Notes under the pieces: model-generated
What the model was told of the DNA's origin: nothing
Seen by the model: only the letters and a program-made list of their open reading frames with translations
Database searches by the model: none
Origin: Isoptericola halalbus
Lineage (GTDB): Bacteria > Actinomycetota > Actinomycetes > Actinomycetales > Cellulomonadaceae
DNA: 64,000 nucleotides
Direction: 5' to 3'
Assembly (NCBI GenBank): GCA_009663185.1
Contig: VJZX01000005.1
Location: 35,698-99,697 of the forward strand
Position numbers and translations under genes: made by a program
Shown here: positions 1-7,087 of the stretch, in pieces
Layout: every line of letters starts with the position of its first letter
Position numbering within the stretch: position 1 is the stretch's first letter

Positions 1-82
1 TCGCGATGCGAAAGTGGGCCAAAAGTCCGCTCACAACCCAGACGGGCAGGCGGGGTCGGCGACGGCCGGACAGACTGCCGCC

Positions 83-424
83 ATGGGGACCCACCACGCG
101 GAGCGCCGCCTGCAGGCACGGCTCGCCGAGGTCGAGGCGCGCATCGCCGCCCAGCGCCGTCTTGTCGACGGCATCGTCGAGTCCGCCCGGGACGCCAACG
201 TCGACGACGAGCACGACCCTGAGGGCGCGACCCTCGCCTGGGAGCGCCAGCAGGCGGCGGCGCTCGCGGCCGAGGCCGAGACCGAGCGCGCCGGGCTCCT
301 CGCCGCGCTCGAGCGCGTCGCGGCCGGCACCTACGGCGTCTGCGAGGTGTGCGGCCGGCCCATCCCGGCCGCGCGGCTCGAGGTGCGCCCCGGGGCGACC
401 CGCTGCGTCGTGCACGCCCGCTGA
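83..424 (+). CDS. DksA/TraR-type zinc-finger protein
   Basis: A 113-residue protein of the TraR/DksA family, whose members act at the RNA polymerase secondary channel. The first ~75 residues are charged and helical (expected coiled coil). The C-terminal finger has Cys87, Cys90 and Cys108, but the fourth ligand is His111 (RCVVHAR), so this is a C3H variant of the usual C4 finger. The ATG at 83 gives the normal family length. A GTG at 14 is in frame and the frame stays open to the window edge, so the start is uncertain. The tip acidic residues of true DksA were not identified, so a role in the stringent response is not claimed. Family is fairly sure; function is not. Confidence 0.75.
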   Translation: MGTHHAERRLQARLAEVEARIAAQRRLVDGIVESARDANVDDEHDPEGATLAWERQQAAALAAEAETERAGLLAALERVAAGTYGVCEVCGRPIPAARLEVRPGATRCVVHAR

Positions 425-468
425 GGGCACCGCCGCGCGACCCGTCGGCCCGGTGGCAGCATGTCCGG

Positions 469-1089
469 GTGCGCGTGGAGCCGACGACCCCCGACGGTGT
501 TGTCGCGCACGTCGTCGAGCGGGTTCTCGCGCGGCCCGGCGTAGCGCCGGTCCGGGTCGCCGTCGACGGCCACCCCTCGACCCGGCCGGAGGAGCTCGCG
601 GACGCGCTCGTCGCCCCGCTCGAGGCCGCCGGGCGACCCGTGGCACGCGTGCGCACGCGCGACTTCCTGCGGTCGCGGTCGCTGCGGCTCGAGCAGGGCC
701 GGCGCAACCCGGACGCGCTGCTCGACGCCTGGCTCGACGTCGGGGCGCTCAACCGCGAGGTGCTGCGGGCCGTCACCACCGACGGGCGCTACCTGCCCAG
801 CCTGCGGGACCCGGACACGGATCGGGCTACGCGCGCACCGTACGCCGACGCGCCCGCGGGCACCGTCGTCGTGCTCGACGGCTCGCTCGTGCTCGGTCGC
901 GGGCTCGACGTCGACCTGACCGTCCACCTGGCGCTGCGCCCGGACACCGAGACGCGGCGTACGCCGCTCGACGACGCGTGGACGCTCGGCGCGTACACCC
1001 GCTACCGGCGCGAGGTCGCACCCGAGCGGCGGGCCGACGTCGTCGTGCGCGTCGACCACGCCGACCGGCCGGCGCTCGTGGTGCGTTGA
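469..1089 (+). CDS. Uridine-kinase-like protein with degenerate P-loop
   Basis: About 206 residues with the layout of the actinobacterial uridine kinase-like P-loop family: an opening strand VRVAVDG, a central VVVLDGSLVL strand typical of these kinases, and an RRYxxR-like stretch (YTRYRREVAPE) near the end. The Walker A lysine and serine/threonine are absent: after VAVDG the sequence runs HPSTRPEELADAL where GxxGxGKT/S is expected. It may no longer bind ATP in the usual way. The GTG at 469 is chosen because homologous sequence starts there. It lies 44 bp after the DksA-like gene and may be co-transcribed. Fold assignment is by pattern only. Confidence 0.6.
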   Translation: MRVEPTTPDGVVAHVVERVLARPGVAPVRVAVDGHPSTRPEELADALVAPLEAAGRPVARVRTRDFLRSRSLRLEQGRRNPDALLDAWLDVGALNREVLRAVTTDGRYLPSLRDPDTDRATRAPYADAPAGTVVVLDGSLVLGRGLDVDLTVHLALRPDTETRRTPLDDAWTLGAYTRYRREVAPERRADVVVRVDHADRPALVVR

Positions 1090-1117
1090 GCGGTCGAGGC
1101 CAGCCGCGCAGTCAGGT

Positions 1118-1864
1118 TCAGCCGAGCAGGCAGAACGGGTGCCCGGCGGGGTCGGCGAACACCCGGAAGGTGTCGCCGCCGCCCGGCAGCCGCGTCGCGC
1201 CGGCCTCGAGCGCCGCGGTCTCGGCGTCGTCGATCGACCGCTCACCCGTCCACAGGTCCAGGTGGAGCTGCTGCGGGAAGGCGGGGTCGGGCCAGCGGGG
1301 TGCGTTGTACCCCTCGACCTGCTGGAACAGCAGCGGCTTGTCGCCACCGAGCATCGCCCTGCCGTCAGCGTCGTAGACCACTGCCTCGCCCAGGATGCGC
1401 GACCAGAACGCCGCGGCCGCCGAGGCGTCCGGGACGTCGAACGTGACGCCCATGATCGTCACGCCCGGGTTGTCCTCCGCGAAGCACAGGTCGAACGGGT
1501 GCCCGGCCGGGTCGGCGAGCGTGGTCCACGACTCGTTCTCGCGAAGCACTCGCGCTCCCAGCGCCACGGCACGCTCGACCGCGGCACCGACGTCGGGCAC
1601 CTGCAGGTCGAGGTGGACCTGCTGCGGGTGCTCCTGCCCGGGCCACTCGGCCCGCACCAGGTCGGGGGCCGGCTGGAAGGCGACGCTCCAGCCGTCCGGG
1701 GTCTCGATCGTGACCCACTTGTCCTCATCCTCCACGACTTTCTCTGCGCCGGTGAGCTCTCGCCAGAAGGCCGCCGACACCGCGGTCTCGGGGGCGTCCA
1801 TCACCACCGCGTCGAGCGTGCCGATCGGTACGGGCGCCTTCGCCCCGGTCGTTCCGTCGGTCAT
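1118..1864 (-). CDS. Two-domain VOC (glyoxalase-fold) protein
   Basis: A 248-residue protein made of two tandem vicinal-oxygen-chelate modules. Each ends in the same motif, DPAGHPFDLC (about residue 120) and DPAGHPFCLLG (C-terminus), and each has a HLDL strand (QVHLDLQVPD and QLHLDLWTGE), as in glyoxalase/dioxygenase-like proteins of actinomycetes. The substrate cannot be read from the sequence; such proteins include resistance enzymes and small-molecule binders. The ATG at 1864 is preceded by a strong GGAGGAGG ribosome site about 7 bases upstream. It converges on the kinase-like gene with a 28-bp gap. Confidence 0.8.
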   Translation of the reverse strand: MTDGTTGAKAPVPIGTLDAVVMDAPETAVSAAFWRELTGAEKVVEDEDKWVTIETPDGWSVAFQPAPDLVRAEWPGQEHPQQVHLDLQVPDVGAAVERAVALGARVLRENESWTTLADPAGHPFDLCFAEDNPGVTIMGVTFDVPDASAAAAFWSRILGEAVVYDADGRAMLGGDKPLLFQQVEGYNAPRWPDPAFPQQLHLDLWTGERSIDDAETAALEAGATRLPGGGDTFRVFADPAGHPFCLLG

Positions 1865-1923
1865 GGCGGCCTCCTCCGTCGCGTCCCTCCGCCGTGATTG
1901 AGCACCAGCATGGGCCGGGGCGC

Positions 1924-1979
1924 CGGCACTCACCCGTCCGTGCCGCCCTCGGCGGCCCGGGCCGCGGATGTGAGTGCCG
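1924..1979. repeat. Inverted repeat in the 1865-2120 gap
   Basis: The 256-bp gap between the divergent VOC and membrane-protein genes contains a perfect 10-bp inverted repeat, CGGCACTCAC at 1924-1933 and GTGAGTGCCG at 1970-1979, separated by 36 bases. It could be a regulator site or a long hairpin. No clear promoter hexamers were seen in this gap. Confidence 0.4.
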
Positions 1980-2120
1980 TGAGCCTGGGGCATGGTCGAA
2001 GAAGGTCATGAAGCGCCGACCGGGACGGCAGTCGTCCCGGCGGTGCCTCACGTGAGCGGGTCGGTCCGCCGATCCCGCCCTCGCCCGCGTCCGCGGGCTC
2101 ACGGACTGGAGGAGACCCTG

Positions 2121-2729
2121 ATGAGCGACACGCCGTTCCCGCCACAGGAACCGCGGTTCGCGGACGAGCCGGGACGCGTGCGCGACCGCGCCGCGGATGC
2201 GGCCTCCCAGGCCGGAGACGTCGCGCACGAGGCCCGGCTGCGAGCACGCAACTTCGTGGACCAGGCGCGCTACGAGGTCAACCAGCAGGCGGCCACGCAG
2301 CAGCGGCGCCTCGCCGCCGGTCTGCGCCATCTGGGCGTCGAGCTGACCCAGATGAGCCGCTCGAGCGACGACCCCGGGTACGCGACCGAGCTCGCCGACC
2401 GGGGCTCGGCGACGGCTGAACGCCTCGCGGACTGGTTCGAGCGGCGCGAGCCTGGCGAGGTCGTGCGTGAGGTGCAGGACTTCGCCCGACGCCGGCCCGG
2501 TACGTTCCTCGCGATCGCCGCGGGTGCGGGCTTCGTCGTCGGGCGCATGCTCCGCGGCGCGAGGCAGGACCGCGACACGACGCCCGCGCGGGACACGCCC
2601 ACCACGCCGCCCGCACCGCCGCCGCCCGTGATGAGCACCGCGGACGTGCCGACGGCATACCCGACGACCGCCATGGGCACGTCGGTTCCCCCGACCACGG
2701 GAGATGCGAGCCATGTCCACAGGTCCTGA
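2121..2729 (+). CDS. Helical envelope protein with one membrane segment
   Basis: 202 residues. The first ~120 are charged and helical, with Ala/Arg/Glu-rich heptad-like stretches. A hydrophobic segment (about 128-144, FLAIAAGAGFVV) follows, then a disordered Pro/Thr-rich tail. This matches the actinobacterial envelope protein usually found upstream of phage-holin-like, DUF3618 and YihY genes. The start is supported by GGAGGAG nine bases before the ATG. Here the next genes of the usual cluster are missing except for a DUF3618 stub, and YihY follows. The molecular role is unknown; it resembles ribosome- or membrane-tethered ElaB/DUF883-type helical proteins only in general shape. Confidence 0.65.
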   Translation: MSDTPFPPQEPRFADEPGRVRDRAADAASQAGDVAHEARLRARNFVDQARYEVNQQAATQQRRLAAGLRHLGVELTQMSRSSDDPGYATELADRGSATAERLADWFERREPGEVVREVQDFARRRPGTFLAIAAGAGFVVGRMLRGARQDRDTTPARDTPTTPPAPPPPVMSTADVPTAYPTTAMGTSVPPTTGDASHVHRS

Positions 2730-2820
2730 CGCGCTCGCCGCCGGTCTGGTCGCGTTCGGCGTCGGCTGCCTGACAGCCTCGCCGCTCCCCGCGACCCCGA
2801 ATGAGGGAGGACCCCGATGA
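2713..2820 (+). pseudogene. Stub of a DUF3618-type gene
   Basis: A 35-codon frame starting with ATG inside the tail of the previous gene and ending at TGA 2818-2820, overlapping the YihY start as ATGA. Its core, ALAAGLVAFGVG, matches the hydrophobic C-terminal helix typical of DUF3618 proteins (PLAAGLIAFGxGWL). The long N-terminal part of that family and the phage-holin gene normally present are absent. I read this as a deletion that joined a start region to a DUF3618 tail. The ATGA overlap means it may still be translated and could couple YihY translation. The family identification rests on memory of the motif. Confidence 0.5.
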
Positions 2821-3971
2821 CGGACGCCAACACCTCCGCGGAGCGACGCGACGCCCCGCTCCCGGACGAGGGCCGCAAGCCCGACTCGCCCACCGACCTG
2901 AGCAAGCGCTCGTGGAAGTACGTCGGGCGCACGACGTTCCACGAGTTCTCACGGGACGAGTGCCTCGACCAGGCGGCCGCGCTGACCTTCTTCGCCGTGC
3001 TCGCGGCCGCGCCCGCGCTGCTGGCTATGGTGTCGCTGCTGGGGCTGCTCGGCAACGCCCAGGGCATGGTCCTGCAGGTGCTCGACTCGCTCGAGGGGGT
3101 CCTGCCCGACGACGCGCACGGCATGATCGTGACGGTCGTCGAGGGTGCGGCCGACAACGGCCAGGGTGCGGGCCTGGCGCTGATCGGCGGTGCCGCGCTG
3201 GCGCTGTGGTCGGCCTCGGGATACGTCGGGGCCTTCGGCCGTGTGATGAACCGCATCTACGAGATCGACGAGGGGCGGCCGTTCTGGTGGCTGCGGCCGG
3301 TCCAGCTCCTCGTCACCCTCGTGCTCGTCGTCGTCGCGGCGCTCGTCGTCGTGGCGTTCGTGCTGAGCGGCTCGGTGGCGCGGGCCGTCGGCGACGCGGT
3401 CGGGCTCGGCTCGTTCGCGGTCACCGTGTGGGACATCGCCAAGTGGCCCGTGGTGGTGCTGCTCGTGGCGTTCCTGATCGCGATCCTGTACCAGGCGACG
3501 CCGAACGTGCGGCAGCCGAAGTTCCGCTGGCTCAGCATCGGCGCGGCCCTCGCGATCGTGGTCTGGGCGATCGCGTCGGTCGGCTTCGGGATCTACGTGG
3601 CCACCTTCGCCAGCTACGACAGCACGTACGGGTCGCTGGCCGGCATGATCGTCTTCCTGCTGTGGCTGTGGATCACCAACGCCGCGCTGCTCTTCGGGGC
3701 GGAGCTCGACTCCGAGCTCGAGCGGAGTCGCGAGCTCCAGGGCGGCATCGCCGCCGAGGAGACGATCCAGCTGCCGCCGCGCGCCACCCGACGCAGCGAC
3801 AAGCTGCTGACGAAGTACCGCGAGGACGTCGCCCGGGGCCGGGCTCTGCGCGAGGAGGCGGTCCGGCACGGCCAGCTGACCGGCGTCGCGCCCGTCCGGG
3901 GCAATCACCAGCCGGCGCACCGCGCCGACGACGTGCCCGAGAGCCGAAGGGGGCCGGGCCGCAGCATGTGA
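2817..3971 (+). CDS. YihY/BrkB-family inner membrane protein
   Basis: 384 residues with about six membrane segments from residue ~50 to ~300. The family signatures DQAAALTFFAVLAAAP near residue 45, YQATPN mid-protein and LLWLWITNAALLFGAELDSE near the C-terminal end are all present. The C-terminal ~80 residues are cytoplasmic, basic and proline-rich. YihY was once called RNase BN, an assignment since withdrawn; function is unknown, possibly lipid or solute transport. It starts in an ATGA overlap with the DUF3618 stub, so the two are coupled. A GGGAGGA ribosome site precedes the ATG. Confidence 0.85.
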   Translation: MTDANTSAERRDAPLPDEGRKPDSPTDLSKRSWKYVGRTTFHEFSRDECLDQAAALTFFAVLAAAPALLAMVSLLGLLGNAQGMVLQVLDSLEGVLPDDAHGMIVTVVEGAADNGQGAGLALIGGAALALWSASGYVGAFGRVMNRIYEIDEGRPFWWLRPVQLLVTLVLVVVAALVVVAFVLSGSVARAVGDAVGLGSFAVTVWDIAKWPVVVLLVAFLIAILYQATPNVRQPKFRWLSIGAALAIVVWAIASVGFGIYVATFASYDSTYGSLAGMIVFLLWLWITNAALLFGAELDSELERSRELQGGIAAEETIQLPPRATRRSDKLLTKYREDVARGRALREEAVRHGQLTGVAPVRGNHQPAHRADDVPESRRGPGRSM

Positions 3972-4073
3972 CGTCCGCACGCTGGGACGAAGGTCGCCGG
4001 TGCGTGCATCGGCGGCCTTCGTCGCGACATGATGCGCAGGACGGTGCTCGCGCCGGGAGACAGGAGGACCGCC

Positions 4074-5471
4074 ATGATCGTCGCCCCGTTCGGCCGGTTC
4101 ACGGAGGGTCGCGTGCCCGACCCGGGCATCGCGCGGCTGTTCACGCGGGAGAACCGGTGGCAGACGAGGCTCGACGTCGAGGCGGCGCTCGCGCTCGCGG
4201 AGGCCGACGTCGGCCTCATCCCCAAGGAGTCCGCCCGGGCGATCGCGCTCACCGCGCGTATCGAGAAGCTCGACGTCAAGCGCGTGCTGGCCGCGACGGC
4301 GGAGGCGAGCCACCCCCTCGTCCCACTCATCGAGGAGTTCGCCCGCGCCGTCGGCTCCAAGCACGGCGGGTGGGTGCACTGGGGCGCGACGACGCAGAAC
4401 ATCACACAGACCGCGGACGTGCTCGTACTGCGCGACGCGCACCGCGCGCTGCTGCGGCTGCTCGGGCGGGTGCTGCGCTCGGCGGGTGCGCTCGCCGACC
4501 GCGCGGCGGAGCTGCCCATGGCAGGGCGCACCCACAGCCAGCACGCCGTGCCCGTCACGTTCGGCTTCAAGGTCGCCGTGTGGATCGACCAGCTCATGGC
4601 GCACGCCGACCGGCTCGAGCGGCTCGACGACCGCCTGTTCTGCGTGCTCATGGGCGGTGCGGCCGGGACGTTCGCGTCGTTCGGCGAGGCCGGCCGCGAG
4701 ATCGAGGCCGGCGTCGCGCGGCGCCTCGGGCTGCACCCGATGCGCGTGCCGTCACGAGCGGTCAACGACGGCATCGTCGAGCTCGTGCTGGTCCTGGCGC
4801 AGCTCGCCGGCACGATCGGCAAGATCGGCAAGGACGTCTACTCCCTCATGCAGCCGGAGTTCGCCGAGGCGTTCGAGCCCGTCCCCGAGGGGATCGTCGG
4901 CTCGTCGACCATGCCGCACAAGCGCAACCCGCAGCTCGCGCTCGACATGATGACCATGTCGGCCGAGCTGCGCGCGCTCGCGGCACCCGCGCTCGAGTCG
5001 ATGCTCCACGACCAGGAGGCCAACGGCGCGATGACCGCCCTGCTCGAGGACGTCTCGGCGTCGGCGGCCGTGCTCGCGGGGGACATGCTCGCGCGGCTCG
5101 ACGTCGTCATGGACGGCCTCGAGCTCGACCCCGTCCGCATGCGCGACAACATCCGCCTGTCCGAGGGGATGATCGGCTCGGAGTCGCTCATGCTCGCGCT
5201 CGGGGAGAAGATCGGCCGGCAGAAGGCGCACGACGTCGTGTTCGAGGTGGCGCAGGCCGCCGCGACGGGCGGGACGCCGTTCGTCGAGCTGCTGCGGCGT
5301 GACGCGGTGGTCGGCGCGACGTTCGACGTCGACGAGCTGAGCGCCCTGCTCGACCCGGCGCAGTACCTCGGCATGAGCGTCGAGATCGCCCGCTCGCTCG
5401 CGGGCTCCGCCGCGGCGACCGCCGACCGGCTCGAGGCGCTGCCCGAGCGAGAACCCCTGGCGACGAGGTAG
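4074..5471 (+). CDS. Aspartase/fumarase-superfamily lyase (adenylosuccinate lyase-like)
   Basis: 465 residues with the superfamily signature SSTMPHKRNP around residues 277-286 (catalytic Ser loop), the GRTHSQHAVP block with the catalytic His, and WGATTQNI near residue 105. The C-terminal ADSL-like domain suggests either a 3-carboxy-cis,cis-muconate cycloisomerase-type or an orphan adenylosuccinate lyase-type enzyme. No other protocatechuate genes lie nearby, and a separate purB is at 43880, so a non-purine substrate is likely but unproven. The ATG at 4074 is chosen over 4029 because of the CAGGAGGACC site just upstream. The gene ends with Arg AGG and stop TAG inside the GCGAGGTAG repeat described separately. 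Confidence 0.75.
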   Translation: MIVAPFGRFTEGRVPDPGIARLFTRENRWQTRLDVEAALALAEADVGLIPKESARAIALTARIEKLDVKRVLAATAEASHPLVPLIEEFARAVGSKHGGWVHWGATTQNITQTADVLVLRDAHRALLRLLGRVLRSAGALADRAAELPMAGRTHSQHAVPVTFGFKVAVWIDQLMAHADRLERLDDRLFCVLMGGAAGTFASFGEAGREIEAGVARRLGLHPMRVPSRAVNDGIVELVLVLAQLAGTIGKIGKDVYSLMQPEFAEAFEPVPEGIVGSSTMPHKRNPQLALDMMTMSAELRALAAPALESMLHDQEANGAMTALLEDVSASAAVLAGDMLARLDVVMDGLELDPVRMRDNIRLSEGMIGSESLMLALGEKIGRQKAHDVVFEVAQAAATGGTPFVELLRRDAVVGATFDVDELSALLDPAQYLGMSVEIARSLAGSAAATADRLEALPEREPLATR

Positions 5472-5540
5472 CACGTTCTCTCGCGAGGTAGTGCGTCGCG
5501 CGGCGAGGTAGCGCGTTCTACGGCGAGCGCGGCTACCTCG
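5461..5540. repeat. Four 20-bp tandem units carrying GAGGTAG
   Basis: Four units begin at 5461, 5481, 5501 and 5521, exactly 20 bp apart. The first three share CGAGGTAG plus a C/TGCG-rich tail; the fourth shares CGGCGAG and then holds the inverted form CTACCTCG. The stop codon of the lyase gene (TAG 5469-5471) lies in unit 1 and that of arsR (minus strand, 5535-5533) in unit 4. The exact 13-mer GCGAGGTAGCGCG at 5503-5515 recurs at two other gene ends in this window. Confidence 0.7.
5504..5540. terminator. Bidirectional terminator-like hairpin
   Basis: CGAGGTAGCGCG at 5504-5515 pairs with CGCGGCTACCTCG at 5528-5540, a 12-bp stem with one bulged base and a 12-base loop. It sits between the convergent lyase and arsR genes. 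There is no U-tract, as is common in GC-rich actinomycetes, so termination is inferred from stem strength and placement. Confidence 0.55.
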
Positions 5541-5910
5541 GCGCGGGCGCGACGTCGGACAGCCCGTCCGCGAGTCGCGTGAGCGCGCCGGGGACGAGCG
5601 AGTAGTACGCCCACCGTCCGCGCTGCTCGCGCGTGAGCAGGCCGGCGTCGACCAGGATCTTGAGGTGGTGGCTCACGGTCGGCTGGCTCAGCCCGACCGG
5701 GTCGGTGAGGTCGCAGACGCACGCCTCGCCGCCGTCGTGCGCGGCGATGATCGACAGCAGCTGCACGCGCGTGGGGTCGCCCAGCGCCTTGAAGACGTGA
5801 GCGAGGTCGCGCGCCACCTCGGGGTCGGTTGCGGCCTCGCGCACGAGGGGCGGGCAGCAGGCCGCCTCCGTCTCGGGGGCGACCACGGGGAGCATGCTGG
5901 TCGCAGTCAT
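5533..5910 (-). CDS. arsR: ArsR-family arsenite-responsive repressor
   Basis: A 125-residue winged-helix repressor with the recognition helix region LSQPTVSHHLKIL. Candidate As(III) thiols are Cys18-Cys19 near the N-terminus and Cys64/Cys66 (ACVCDL). This is the arrangement known from Corynebacterium ArsR, where an N-terminal Cys pair works with a Cys in the DNA-binding region. The ATG at 5910 has GGAGGG six bases upstream, so it is preferred over the in-frame ATGs at 5919 and 5931. It is divergent from a ruined flavoprotein gene. Matching operators here and at 10168 suggest that it controls itself and the intact flavoprotein-MFS pair in trans. Confidence 0.85.
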   Translation of the reverse strand: MTATSMLPVVAPETEAACCPPLVREAATDPEVARDLAHVFKALGDPTRVQLLSIIAAHDGGEACVCDLTDPVGLSQPTVSHHLKILVDAGLLTREQRGRWAYYSLVPGALTRLADGLSDVAPAPR

Positions 5911-5920
5911 GCCCTCCATC

Positions 5921-5981
5921 TTGCCACGCATCGAAGTTTATGGATACGTGCTGCTCCAGCGACGCATCGGCAGACTTCGAT
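5921..5981 (+). promoter_or_regulatory. ars-type promoter/operator, copy 1
   Basis: Consensus-like TTGCCA at 5921-5926 and a weak -10 (TACGTG) 18 bases further, followed by ATCGGCAGACTTCGAT at 5966-5981, an inverted repeat with a damaged left half. The whole stretch, including a downstream CTGAGGAGTGGG ribosome site, aligns with the region at 10124-10195. It now drives only a pseudogene, but lies in the arsR divergent promoter region and may still serve arsR. Confidence 0.6.
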
Positions 5982-5994
5982 CTGAGGAGTGGGC

Positions 5995-6242
5995 ATGGGC
6001 ACGATGACGGACCACTGGTCGTGGTGATCGGCGCCGAGCTCGTCCGCGACTACCTCGCGCCGCTCGCGGCGACCCCCGCGCTGCGCGAGCGCGTCGTGCA
6101 CGGCACGCGTGTGACCGCCGTCGCGCGCGACGGCGTGCTCGACCTGACCGTGGACCGGATCGTCAACCCGACCGGCTTCCGTCCCGACCTCGACATATTC
6201 CGTGGACCGGTCGTCGCCCGGGCACGACGATGCGGCGCATGA
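5995..6242 (+). pseudogene. Remnant of an ArsO-like flavoprotein gene
   Basis: Three pieces of the gene intact at 10197 survive in order. First is its start (ATG, then GTGGTGATCGGCGC, matching the first ~17 codons, now frameshifted). Second is a block reading GAELVRDYLAPLAATPALR (intact copy: GAELVQDYVAPLAATPALR). Third is VDRIVNPTGFRPDL (intact copy: VDQIVNATGFRPDL). The intervening FAD/NAD-binding parts are deleted; only ~250 of ~1400 bp remain. The residual frame is not expected to make a functional enzyme. Confidence 0.8.
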
Positions 6243-7087
6243 ACCCGCTGGAGATCAAGAACATCGACGGCACGGCTCCGCACGGGCACGGCGTCGTCTG
6301 GATGAACGTCCCTTACGCAGAGGCCTCGGGTCGCCCGTTACGCCTGCAGGTCGTCTGGCCGCCCATGCCGGACTGGTCGAGCCCCGTCACCTACCCCACG
6401 GTCGTGTTCGTCCAGGGGTCCGGATGGGGTGAGCAGATGCTCGGTCAGTGGCTCCTGGCGCTGGCCGAGTTCGCCCGGCGGGGGTACGTCGTCGCGATCG
6501 TCGAGCACCGGCCGAGCGACGTCGCCCCGTTCCCTGCCCAGGTGGAGGACCTCCGGTCCGCGGTGCGGTTCCTGCGCGAGAACGCCGGCCGGTACCGGGT
6601 CGACGCGGACCGCATCGCTGTGTGGGGTGACTCCTCCGGCGGGCACCTCGTGGTGCTGGCAATGGTGACGGACGGCGTGGCCGGGGCTCCCGGCGTGCAC
6701 GACGACGAGCCTCTGGGCGTTCGCGCGGTGATCGACTTCTACGGGCCGAGCGACCTCTCCCTGATGCCTGAGGACCCCGCCTGCAGTCAGCTCCTCGGCG
6801 GGGTCGACCCCCGGCAGCACGCCGACGTGGCCGCGCCCGCCGCAGCGGCCACCCACATCCGACCCGCGACGGAGCAGGCGCTGCCGCCGCTGCTCGTCAT
6901 GCATGGCAGCGACGACGACGTCGTGCCGTTCGACCAGAGCGTCGTCCTCGGCGACGCCCTGGTGGCGGCAGGTCACCGGATCGAGCTCTACCGGCTCGAC
7001 GGCGCCGGCCACGGCGGAGGCGCGTTCTTCCGCGAGCCCGTCATGGACATCGTCGACCGGTTCCTCCGGGAGAGCTTCGAGCCGTGA
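6239..7087 (+). CDS. Alpha/beta-hydrolase (BD-FAE/esterase-lipase type)
   Basis: A 282-residue hydrolase of the carboxylesterase/BD-FAE type. The oxyanion-loop strand TVVFVQGSGWG replaces the usual HGGGW. The nucleophile elbow is GDSSGG near residue 131. The Asp (GSDDDVVP) and His (GAGHGGG) of the triad are near the C-terminus. There is no signal peptide, so it is probably cytoplasmic; it likely cleaves small carboxylic esters, but the substrate is unknown. An alternative ATG lies three codons upstream at 6230, inside the pseudogene end. It follows the decayed flavoprotein and overlaps the antisense tail of the MerR gene by 100 bp. Confidence 0.8.
   Translation: MNPLEIKNIDGTAPHGHGVVWMNVPYAEASGRPLRLQVVWPPMPDWSSPVTYPTVVFVQGSGWGEQMLGQWLLALAEFARRGYVVAIVEHRPSDVAPFPAQVEDLRSAVRFLRENAGRYRVDADRIAVWGDSSGGHLVVLAMVTDGVAGAPGVHDDEPLGVRAVIDFYGPSDLSLMPEDPACSQLLGGVDPRQHADVAAPAAAATHIRPATEQALPPLLVMHGSDDDVVPFDQSVVLGDALVAAGHRIELYRLDGAGHGGGAFFREPVMDIVDRFLRESFEP

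Noticed and set aside
2801-5302. An 833-codon plus-strand frame over yihY and the lyase
   Set aside because: It is a shifted-frame shadow of two well-supported genes; Arg/Ala/Gly composition without motifs.
4074-5471. Second PurB
   Set aside because: The gene at 43880 has the PurB-specific blocks; this one shares only the superfamily signature, so the symbol is withheld.
5461-5540. CRISPR array
   Set aside because: The units are 20 bp with no variable spacers between them and no cas genes nearby.
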